Both the position numbers and the translations under genes were made by a program. Below are positions 8,335 to 14,960 of a DNA stretch of 64,000 bases, in pieces. Position 1 is the stretch's first letter, and every line of letters begins with the position of its first letter. The notes under the pieces were generated by a model, which worked only from the letters and a program-made list of their open reading frames with translations, did not search any database and was not told the origin of the DNA. This DNA comes from a bacterium (GTDB lineage Bacteria > Desulfobacterota > JAPLJL01), in contig JAQTNV010000001.1 of assembly GCA_028713675.1 (NCBI GenBank), positions 137,879 to 201,878 of the forward strand, in the 5' to 3' direction.

Positions 8335-8574
8335 TTATTTTTTCTGATGGCCTTTGGCAGATTTATTTTTAATGAAGTTTATAAAGAAATCCCGTTTGGC
8401 CGGGTCCCCATTACGAACCCATTCCATAATTTTTTTAAATCTGATTGCAGGGTCTGGCTCCTCGAAAGGGTCTGATTCATAAAACCAAATCATAGCGAAA
8501 TGCCTCATGCGTCTTTCATACTCAAGTTGATCGGATAATTCCATCATCTTTCTCAATCTTGCGTATCCATTCAT
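8335..8574 (-). CDS. Small hypothetical protein
   Basis: About 79 residues starting MNGYARLRKMMELSD, with a polypurine GGGGGGAAG directly before the ATG. An alternative start at 8622 overlaps the preceding gene by 23 bases. It is charged and helical with no recognised domain. It follows the zinc/HTH protein on the same strand and is probably co-expressed with it. Function unknown. Confidence 0.5.
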   Translation of the reverse strand: MNGYARLRKMMELSDQLEYERRMRHFAMIWFYESDPFEEPDPAIRFKKIMEWVRNGDPAKRDFFINFIKNKSAKGHQKK

Positions 8575-8599
8575 CTTCCCCCCTTTTTTAAAATAATAA

Positions 8600-9295
8600 T
8601 TATTTTTCTCCTGGCCCTTCATATCTTCGTATCTGGCTCAACTCAAGAGAAATTGATTTACGAACCTCGTCGGCCCCTGAAATAATCTTATCGAGCCCTT
8701 TCATAAGTTCCTCATTAACCTCATCTGCATGGTTCGGTATTTTAAATTTTAGAGTCTGCCGGGTTTTCCCAAGTGTTTCAGCCACCAACTGCAAGATACC
8801 GAATGACGATCTTGCAAGCAGGTCCGATATAAGTTCATCAAAAACAAGGCCAGTTAAGTTTGTGTCCCTGAGGACGTTTATCGTATGGGTCAGGGTCCTG
8901 CCGAGCGCCGCTAAATCACGATTATCAAGATTTCCATTTTCGATTTTGGAATTAATAATTAGCACCAATTTCTTGAGTGCCCTTCTGTTCTCGATTTCCT
9001 CATCGTTCTTTTTTTTCAAATAAATATTGACGAGCGAACGAAATCCCCGTGCGTTTTCCGATACCTCGGCTTCGTTCTTGGCAATCCGCGCCAGGGCCTC
9101 CTGCTCCACGTCCAGATGATTCCTACAATGTTGATAAAAAGATGATTGAAGGGGAGAAGTGAGTTTACGATCCTCGCAGAGTTTGATAATTTCTTTGTGG
9201 GTCTCCCGCCGGTTCAAACCTTTTTGGACTAAGAAAAAATAAATCTTTTCTTTAATATCCGCCGGAAGAGTGCACGTTGAACATTGTGCTGGCAT
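8600..9295 (-). CDS. Zinc-binding/HTH-like protein with helical C-terminus
   Basis: A 231-residue protein. The first 65 residues carry CSTC (5-8) and later YQHCRNHLD, separated by helices that look like a helix-turn-helix. This layout recurs in small DNA-binding proteins of mobile elements (paired Cys, HTH, then a terminal RHxxxHL-like motif). The rest is charged helix, probably coiled coil. It lies between the Rep-like gene and the small gene at 8335 on the same strand, suggesting a role in maintenance or replication of the element. No specific function can be named. Confidence 0.5.
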   Translation of the reverse strand: MPAQCSTCTLPADIKEKIYFFLVQKGLNRRETHKEIIKLCEDRKLTSPLQSSFYQHCRNHLDVEQEALARIAKNEAEVSENARGFRSLVNIYLKKKNDEEIENRRALKKLVLIINSKIENGNLDNRDLAALGRTLTHTINVLRDTNLTGLVFDELISDLLARSSFGILQLVAETLGKTRQTLKFKIPNHADEVNEELMKGLDKIISGADEVRKSISLELSQIRRYEGPGEK

Positions 9296-9456
9296 GGCCT
9301 ATATCCCCTCCTCTTTCATAAATATTCCGATTCGATTAAATCCCTCGATGCTTCCCTTGCCACCTTCCTGATCCGGCCCTGGCCGCTTCCCATCCCCCAT
9401 TACCTACCTCCCTCGATATCCCTGCCTGTATTCCCCCCTCCATCTCCCCCAAGACG

Positions 9457-9491
9457 CACCAAGAGAGTCAAGACTCACCAAGAGAGTCAAG
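9457..9491. repeat. Iteron-like direct repeats next to the Rep gene
   Basis: CACCAAGAGAGTCAAG occurs at 9457-9472 and again at 9476-9491, a 19-bp period. They lie in the 241-base gap (9296-9536) just downstream of the Rep-like gene. Two copies with a near two-turn spacing resemble Rep-binding iterons. Confidence 0.4.
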
Positions 9492-9536
9492 GACGTTTTC
9501 CGAGCCTGGCACCTCCTGGCACTCAGTCCGGGGCAA

Positions 9537-10529
9537 TTACAAAGAAACATTTTCTGGGTTTGACCGGCCAATTGCCGAGCCGATCAAACCATTCTGGGGG
9601 AAACAATCATTCGCGCGGTCCCAATCCCCGCCGTGATCTATCTCGATCCCGTTTGGGATTCCCTTACATACATACTCGACAGCCATTTCCATATTTTGAA
9701 TTTCTTCGATGACAGTGGACCCGAATCTAATTAGTTCAGCTATGGAATATAAATCGTCAATTTTAATATTTTCCGCACCTCTTCCACCGAGAACGATGTG
9801 AATGTCTGGCCCGCCCAGGCGTTGCTTTTCGATGGCCATCGCCCACCGTATGCCCTTCGTATGCTTTTTCCATTTTGGCCCGAATATTTTGTCATTGGTT
9901 TTGCCAATAAAGGTCCTACATTTTTTCTTAACCACTTCGGGAGGCAATGAGTCATGTCTGAGTGTGAACGTGCAGATAATTATCCAGCTTTTTCCTTCCA
10001 GCAATTCGAGCCAGGCTATATGCAAATCATGACTCTTGGACGATGGCGAAATAATCTCAGAATCTTTTATTTCTTCTGTCACCGGAATTGGCTGTTTCAG
10101 AGGGATGACCTCCGCCATCTTCCCGTCGGGATTCTGCTCCTGATCTACGACCGGGCTTGAATCGCCATCGGATGAAGAACCTTCCCGTTTTTTCTTTTGG
10201 ATATCCGCTGATTTTAATGCGCGTCGTGGTTTGGCCCGACGGCGAGGCCTCGGCATCCTATAAAAATCATTTACACTCCTCGCCTCAACCCGTTTAGACA
10301 TCACATATGCGTGAATGTCCTCGGGCAGAAATTTATCTCCCCCAAATTTAAAATGAACAATCTTTCCAGCGTGGACGAGGTTATGAAGTGATGGAACCGT
10401 TATTCCTAAATATTTGGCCGTCTGCTTAGAATTTAGATATCTGGGGAGTTTAATCTTTGAATCACCGATGATTCCACCGTCGTTGACATCTGTTTCCACT
10501 AATTTTGGATTTCCTTCATTTAATTTCAT
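9537..10529 (-). CDS. Replication-initiator-like protein with excisionase-type HTH and HUH-like domain
   Basis: A 330-residue protein. Residues 29-80 are a MerR/excisionase-type helix-turn-helix (LNSKQTAKYLGITVPSLHNL), followed by a basic, low-complexity linker (90-165). The C-terminal part resembles a rolling-circle Rep: motif 1 CTFTLRH (186-192), motif 2 PDIHIVLGG (241-249) and motif 3 with Y286 in EYVCKG. Classical HUH motif 2 has two His; here the first is Asp242. The start at 10529 is preferred for GGTGAG just upstream; an upstream TTG at 10586 would run through a terminator-like hairpin. Probably initiates replication or transfer of the element; the domain call is by eye. Confidence 0.5.
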   Translation of the reverse strand: MKLNEGNPKLVETDVNDGGIIGDSKIKLPRYLNSKQTAKYLGITVPSLHNLVHAGKIVHFKFGGDKFLPEDIHAYVMSKRVEARSVNDFYRMPRPRRRAKPRRALKSADIQKKKREGSSSDGDSSPVVDQEQNPDGKMAEVIPLKQPIPVTEEIKDSEIISPSSKSHDLHIAWLELLEGKSWIIICTFTLRHDSLPPEVVKKKCRTFIGKTNDKIFGPKWKKHTKGIRWAMAIEKQRLGGPDIHIVLGGRGAENIKIDDLYSIAELIRFGSTVIEEIQNMEMAVEYVCKGIPNGIEIDHGGDWDRANDCFPQNGLIGSAIGRSNPENVSL

Positions 10530-10539
10530 TTTCTCACCC

Positions 10540-10599
10540 AAAAAAAAGAGACCGAACCAAGGAACCGGGGAATTACCCCCCCGCAACTCAGTCGGTCTC
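10540..10599 (-). terminator. Terminator-like hairpin in the leader of the Rep-like gene (possible attenuator)
   Basis: On the minus strand GAGACCGA (10599-10592) pairs perfectly with TCGGTCTC (10555-10548), followed at once by eight T residues (10547-10540), then GGGTGAG and the ATG at 10529. A G7/CCCC pairing inside the loop could strengthen it. As nothing is transcribed into it except the rep leader, it looks like a transcription attenuator. Confidence 0.6.
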
Positions 10600-10639
10600 A
10601 GACAATTCAGAATTAAACTACTCAGCTAAATCTGGTGAT

Positions 10640-10667
10640 ATGATACCGGACTTAAAAATCCTGTCAA
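10640..10667 (-). promoter_or_regulatory. Promoter of the Rep-like gene
   Basis: On the minus strand TTGACA (10667-10662) and TATCAT (10645-10640) are 16 bases apart, close to the sigma-70 consensus. It lies upstream of the leader hairpin. Confidence 0.5.
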
Positions 10668-10722
10668 ATCCGGTTGACTACCGCTTATTGACCACCCCCT
10701 TTTTTTAGACCAGAATTTATTT

Positions 10723-11739
10723 ATGGCAATCAGATTATGGAAGGGCTCTTGGCAAGCGGATGTTTCCGTCGGTGGAGAGCGCAGGCGCAAGAGTTTCCCG
10801 ACCAAGCAAGCGGCCAAAGATTATGAGCACTGGGCCATCTCCGAGTTTCGTAAGGGCACATATCCTTTTGAACGCCCAATCCAGTTTAAGGATTTTTCCA
10901 AAATATATTTTGAACGCCGCTTCCCAGGGAGGACACCCCATTCCATCGAGACTGATAAAAGTAGGATGAAGCGGCTTATCGAATTTTTTGGAGACTATAA
11001 ATTATCCCAAATTACGCCGGAGATGATCGAGGAATTCAAGTCCAATTATTTCGATCAAATCTCCGGCGCTTCTGTCAATCGGCATCTGGCTCTCTTGAGC
11101 AATCTATTGAACAAGGCGGTCGCTTGGGGCTATCTCCCCCGCTCTCCATATCGGGGAATTAACAAATACCCAGAACCAATGAAGCGAGGGGTAATCCTAC
11201 CCGACGATAAACTTGAAATTTTAAAGAAATATACTTCTCCCAATCCGAACTTACATCTTTTGGTTCTTTTTGGCAGATACCAGGGAATTCGGGAAGGCGA
11301 GATATTGAATCTCAAGTGGTCGGATATTGATCTTGCGCATGAAATGATCACCATTCGGAGCTCGAAAATTTCCGAGGTCCGCGTAGTAAACCTTGCGACT
11401 GAAGTATTTGATGCGCTACAATCTTTTCCGAGGAATCTGAGGTCTGAGTATATATTCTTTAATCCTCGGACTGGTGAGAGATTAAAAAGTTTTAGAACGG
11501 CCTGGGAAAACGCTCTAAAACAGGCCGGGATTGAAAATTTCCGGTTCCATGATCTGAGGCATACTTTTTCAAGTATGCAAATGATGGAGGGGCGACCTGC
11601 CGAGGCAGTTATTAAATATACCGGGCATAAAAGCACACGCCAGCTCCAACGCTATGTTCATTTTGATAATGATTATTTGAAGAGCATGGTTTCAAAGTCT
11701 AAGGTTAAAAATCTTGGATTAAAGAAGGGTAAAAAGTGA
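10723..11739 (+). CDS. Phage/island-type tyrosine integrase
   Basis: A 338-residue integrase with an N-terminal arm-binding part, a core-binding domain (about 50-135) and a catalytic domain. Catalytic residues: R180 in GIREGE, K205 in SSKIS, H266-x-x-R269 in FHDLRHTFSS, H292 in TGHKST and Y301 in QRYVHF. It is unrelated in detail to the recombinase at 1518-2495. It ends 103 bases before the 5' end of an intact tRNA-Phe gene, a usual integration target. Confidence 0.85.
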   Translation: MAIRLWKGSWQADVSVGGERRRKSFPTKQAAKDYEHWAISEFRKGTYPFERPIQFKDFSKIYFERRFPGRTPHSIETDKSRMKRLIEFFGDYKLSQITPEMIEEFKSNYFDQISGASVNRHLALLSNLLNKAVAWGYLPRSPYRGINKYPEPMKRGVILPDDKLEILKKYTSPNPNLHLLVLFGRYQGIREGEILNLKWSDIDLAHEMITIRSSKISEVRVVNLATEVFDALQSFPRNLRSEYIFFNPRTGERLKSFRTAWENALKQAGIENFRFHDLRHTFSSMQMMEGRPAEAVIKYTGHKSTRQLQRYVHFDNDYLKSMVSKSKVKNLGLKKGKK

Positions 11740-11798
11740 AATCTCAATGTCTCCCATACGTCTCCCAGGGCCATTTCGGGAGAGTTTTAGAAATAAAG

Positions 11799-11829
11799 CT
11801 ATTTGAAATTTTTCAAGAGTTTCAAATAG
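11799..11829. repeat. Perfect 10-bp inverted repeat between integrase and tRNA
   Basis: CTATTTGAAA (11799-11808) and TTTCAAATAG (11820-11829) flank an 11-base loop. There is no T-run after it, so a terminator is unlikely. It could be an integrase-binding site at the element end. Confidence 0.45.
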
Positions 11830-11842
11830 TTATCTGATTTGT

Positions 11843-11918
11843 GGACAGGTAGCTCAGTTGGTAGAGCATCGGACTGAAAATCCGAGGGTGGCCGGTTCAA
11901 TTCCGGCCCTGTCCACCA
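11843..11918 (+). tRNA. tRNA-Phe (GAA)
   Basis: Cloverleaf read directly: acceptor GGACAGG/CCTGTCC, D-stem GCTC/GAGC, anticodon stem TCGGA/TCCGA with loop CTGAAAA (anticodon GAA at 11876-11878), T-stem GCCGG/CCGGC with loop TTCAATT, discriminator A and an encoded CCA (11916-11918). The gene is intact at its 3' end. No second copy of either end was found in the window. Confidence 0.95.
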
Positions 11919-12660
11919 TATATATCCTTCGGATATAAAATCCCAAATTCCAATATCCAAATAATTCCCAATAACCAAAATAAATAAATTATTTCCCCCT
12001 CACCCTGCCCTCCCTGGCCGACGTGAGCGGCCGGCTCCCTGGGGCGAGCCTCAGGCAAGGCGTGCAAGCCGGGCAGGCTCCCATCGAATAATCCCGCTTC
12101 CCATGAGGAGTTCCTGCCCCTGGTGATTTTCGCCGCCTGGTTCTTTATCTCGCGGTTTTTTATCGGTAGGCGCAGGCTTTAGCCTGCGGGATTCATACCT
12201 TTGAAAAAGCGCAACCTAAAGGTTGCGGCTACCAAAAAAAGAAAGCCCGATAAATCGGGCAACTACAAAAACATCTTAAGAGAATCGAGATTCTTCGGTC
12301 GGTTCCCTCCCTCAGAATGACCAGGAAAAATAAAATCCAGGATGATCGGGGAAAGAAGGATAATTTATTTTCGTCCCGCCAGGGCGGGACGGCTACCTTA
12401 TGCCTCCCCTCCCTCGAGGGGAGGGGACTAAGGGGAGGGTGGGAAAAGATACGATCACCCTCACCCTGCCCTCCCCCCTCAAGGGAGAGGGATATTTATG
12501 GTGCCCTCCGGGCAAAACATAAAGTAGGGATTTATTACCGGTGCTTCTGCAGGAATTCGGAGCGTTTCGCCAGCGTGGCCGGGCGAAGATAAGCATTCTT
12601 CCCCGGCAGATCACGGTAGATGAGGTCCCCCTTCGTCCTTCTTCTCGATAATTTATTTTG
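11919..12660. repeat. Cluster of dispersed repeats, no genes
   Basis: Three perfect tiny-loop hairpins occur close together: CGCAGGCT/AGCCTGCG (12171-12188), CGCAACCT/AGGTTGCG (12210-12227) and GCCCGAT/ATCGGGC (12245-12260). GTCCCGCC/GGCGGGAC lies near 12375-12395. A C-rich/G-rich CCCTCCCCTC-type repeat fills about 12405-12495 and recurs near 22485 and 60300. No coding frame has recognisable protein content. Confidence 0.6.
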
Positions 12661-12661
12661 T

Positions 12662-12692
12662 GATTGACAAGTCAATCTTTCCGTATTATTGT
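12662..12692 (+). promoter_or_regulatory. Promoter with palindromic operator for the CoA-ester cluster
   Basis: TTGACA (12664-12669) and TATTGT (12687-12692) are 17 bases apart. The -35 box lies inside GATTGAC-AA-GTCAATC (12662-12677), a perfect 7-bp-arm palindrome. A dimeric repressor bound there would block the promoter; the GntR-family protein encoded in the cluster is the obvious candidate. Confidence 0.5.
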
Positions 12693-12747
12693 CTATTAAA
12701 TTGTTAACAAAAGAATTTACATAACCATCCAAATCAGAGGTAAAAGT

Positions 12748-14034
12748 ATGGAACTGCCCCCCAAGGTGAACATCTGCGAATGTTGGGCCCGCGATGGAAT
12801 ACAAGGCGAGGACCATTTCGTGCCGACGGAAAAAAAGATCGCGATGATCAATCGGATGGCGGAGATCGGATTTAAGCGCATTGAGGTTACATCCTTTGCT
12901 CATCCGAAGCTGGTGACGCAATTCGCCGATTCGATCGAGGTCCTGAAGGGAATTTCCCGCCATAAAGATGTGACCTATATTGCGATAGTTCCCAACGATA
13001 AGGCGCTCGACCGGCTGCTTGACGCCTGCAACCAGGGTTACGGGGTTCAGGAAATCACCGCCATTATTTCCGCCAGCGAGGATCATCTTCTGGCCAATCT
13101 CGAAAAAACTTTCGCGGAGGTGATGCCGCCGCTGGCCAGCCTGGTCAGGCGCGCGCGCGCCGCCGGATTGAGCGTAATCGGGTGCATCGGAACTTCTTTC
13201 GGATGTCCCTTGGCGGGCGAAGTTCCGATCGAGAAGGTGTATGAGTTGACGGAATGGTATCTGGAGCAAGGGGCGACTTCGATCATGCCCGGAGACACCA
13301 CCGGTGAAGCCAACCCGCTCCAGGTCAGTCAATTTTACGCCCGGATGAAAGCACGTTTTCCGAAAGTGGATTTCATCTCGCATTTTCACGACACCCGCGG
13401 AATGGGATTGGCCAACACGTTTGCGGCGCTCCAACAAGGCATCGTTTATCACGATTGTTCGTTGGGAAGCATCGGAGGCCAGCCGGCCACTAAACGGCCC
13501 AAGTACCATAAGGGTTTTTCCGGCAATACCTGCACCGAGGACATGGTCGTGATGATGAACGAGATGGGAATCCAAACCGGACTTAATGACGAGGATGTGA
13601 TTCAAACCGCCCTGCTCGCCGAAAAAATGCTCGGCAAAGAGGCCAACGGCCACGTCACCAGAAGCGGAATCGTGCGGCATCGCAGCCGCGAAGTTTTGAA
13701 TGGCAATAGCCTTTATACGGGAATGGAGATATTCCCCGGAATTCTGCTGTTAACTCCGGAGACGATAAAAGAGAACCCCAGCCTGAAGTTGCCGGAATTG
13801 GCTATCCGTAAAGCGCTCGAAAAGAACGGGCCATTGCCGGAAAAATTAACGTTCGATCTGGACAAGGTCAACGTGCACGGAAGCCTCAATGAGAGGGTGA
13901 TTTTAGTGACGCGATTTAAGGTGGCGGCCGTTCTGAATCATGGCGAAAAAGCGGTGTTCGAGGTGTTAAGCCAGAAGTCGGACGGGCAAGTATATATGGA
14001 CGGCGTGTTGACCATCGCCTTTGGCAAAAATTAA
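12748..14034 (+). CDS. HMG-CoA lyase-like protein with C-terminal extension
   Basis: A 428-residue protein, first gene of the cluster, with AGAGG seven bases before the ATG. Residues 1-300 form the TIM-barrel lyase of the HMG-CoA lyase/isopropylmalate synthase family: RDGIQGE (15-21) and the metal motif HFHDT (212-216). The loop that in HMG-CoA lyases holds the catalytic Cys (GLGGCPYA) reads SLGSIGGQPA (238-247) with an insertion, so that Cys is missing. Residues 300-428 are an unrecognised extension. It probably cleaves or condenses a 3-hydroxyacyl-CoA; whether it is a true HMG-CoA lyase is doubtful. Confidence 0.7.
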   Translation: MELPPKVNICECWARDGIQGEDHFVPTEKKIAMINRMAEIGFKRIEVTSFAHPKLVTQFADSIEVLKGISRHKDVTYIAIVPNDKALDRLLDACNQGYGVQEITAIISASEDHLLANLEKTFAEVMPPLASLVRRARAAGLSVIGCIGTSFGCPLAGEVPIEKVYELTEWYLEQGATSIMPGDTTGEANPLQVSQFYARMKARFPKVDFISHFHDTRGMGLANTFAALQQGIVYHDCSLGSIGGQPATKRPKYHKGFSGNTCTEDMVVMMNEMGIQTGLNDEDVIQTALLAEKMLGKEANGHVTRSGIVRHRSREVLNGNSLYTGMEIFPGILLLTPETIKENPSLKLPELAIRKALEKNGPLPEKLTFDLDKVNVHGSLNERVILVTRFKVAAVLNHGEKAVFEVLSQKSDGQVYMDGVLTIAFGKN

Positions 14035-14050
14035 ATATCGAGGGATAAAA

Positions 14051-14470
14051 ATGACAGATGAAAAGCCAGAATTGTTGTTTTCCGATCTTCCCGTCGGAAG
14101 GTCGTTTCGTCCTCTGGCGTTTCAAGTCACCCAGCAATTGGTGGACGAGTTCATGGATACCGTCGGAGATCGCAACCCACTGTATTCGGCAGCGGGAACT
14201 TCCATCGCGCCACCCGGTTTCGCGGCCATTTACGCCCGGCTTTCGTATCTGCAGGATCACACCATGCCTCCCGGAGGGGTGCTCGCCAAACAGGAATTTG
14301 AGTTTCACAACTCCATTCGAGTGGGCGAAACCATGTATGTCACGGCGAAGGTAATCGAGAGCCGGATCGACGAAAAACAAAGGAAACGAGTCACATTTTT
14401 TATCGAGGCGAAAGGCCAGGACAACGTTCTGATCAGTGAAATTCGGCTTTACGCCATTTGGCCGAAATAG
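14051..14470 (+). CDS. MaoC-like hotdog protein lacking the catalytic His
   Basis: 139 residues from the ATG at 14051 (GAGGG upstream); an earlier in-frame ATG at 14021 overlaps the lyase gene. It is a MaoC/(R)-hydratase-type hotdog fold. The hydratase motif GDxNPLH reads GDRNPLY (39-45), so the catalytic His is Tyr, while the next gene has the intact motif. Paired genes of this sort encode heterodimeric enoyl-CoA hydratases in which one subunit is structural. The gene is followed by the second MaoC gene with start 66 bases after this stop. Confidence 0.75.
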   Translation: MTDEKPELLFSDLPVGRSFRPLAFQVTQQLVDEFMDTVGDRNPLYSAAGTSIAPPGFAAIYARLSYLQDHTMPPGGVLAKQEFEFHNSIRVGETMYVTAKVIESRIDEKQRKRVTFFIEAKGQDNVLISEIRLYAIWPK

Positions 14471-14535
14471 CGCATGGCGTTGCTGCGGCGCTTTCGCCCG
14501 CGGGACGGACAATCACCATGCGAACGGGAGAAAAA

Positions 14536-14958
14536 ATGCTGAGAAACGCGAAATCGGGAGACAGCTTGCCCGTGATTGAAAAAGACATCGATCAGGATCG
14601 GATCAATCGTTGGGCCAAGCTTTCCGGCGATTTTAATTCTCTGCACGTGGACATCGAGTTCGCGAAAGCGTCGCGGTTCGGAGGAACGATCGCGCACGGC
14701 CCGATGTCGCTGGCGTTTCTGAACGAATTGATGATGGAGTGTTTCGGGAAAGGATGGGTTACCGGCGGAAAACTGCTCGAGGTGCGTTTCGTGGCCCCGA
14801 CCCGGCCCGGGGACAAGATTCAAATCACGGGAACCGTGACCTCGGTCGAGAAAAAAGGCAACGACCTGGTCTGTAATTGCGACCTGTTCATCCAAAAACA
14901 AACCGGTGAAAAGACCGTGGTCGGAAAAAGCGTGGCCCGAACCAGCGAAGAGAACTAA
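14536..14958 (+). CDS. MaoC-family enoyl-CoA hydratase, catalytic subunit
   Basis: 141 residues from the ATG at 14536, chosen for GGGAG five bases upstream; longer in-frame starts at 14458 and 14518 lack one. The motif SGDFNSLHVD carries the catalytic pair D32 and H37, followed by FGGTIAHGPMSLA typical of (R)-specific hydratases. It likely hydrates a 2-enoyl-CoA made by one of the cluster's dehydrogenases, probably as a heterodimer with the upstream His-less protein. Two bases separate it from the next gene. Confidence 0.8.
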   Translation: MLRNAKSGDSLPVIEKDIDQDRINRWAKLSGDFNSLHVDIEFAKASRFGGTIAHGPMSLAFLNELMMECFGKGWVTGGKLLEVRFVAPTRPGDKIQITGTVTSVEKKGNDLVCNCDLFIQKQTGEKTVVGKSVARTSEEN

Positions 14959-14960
14959 AA

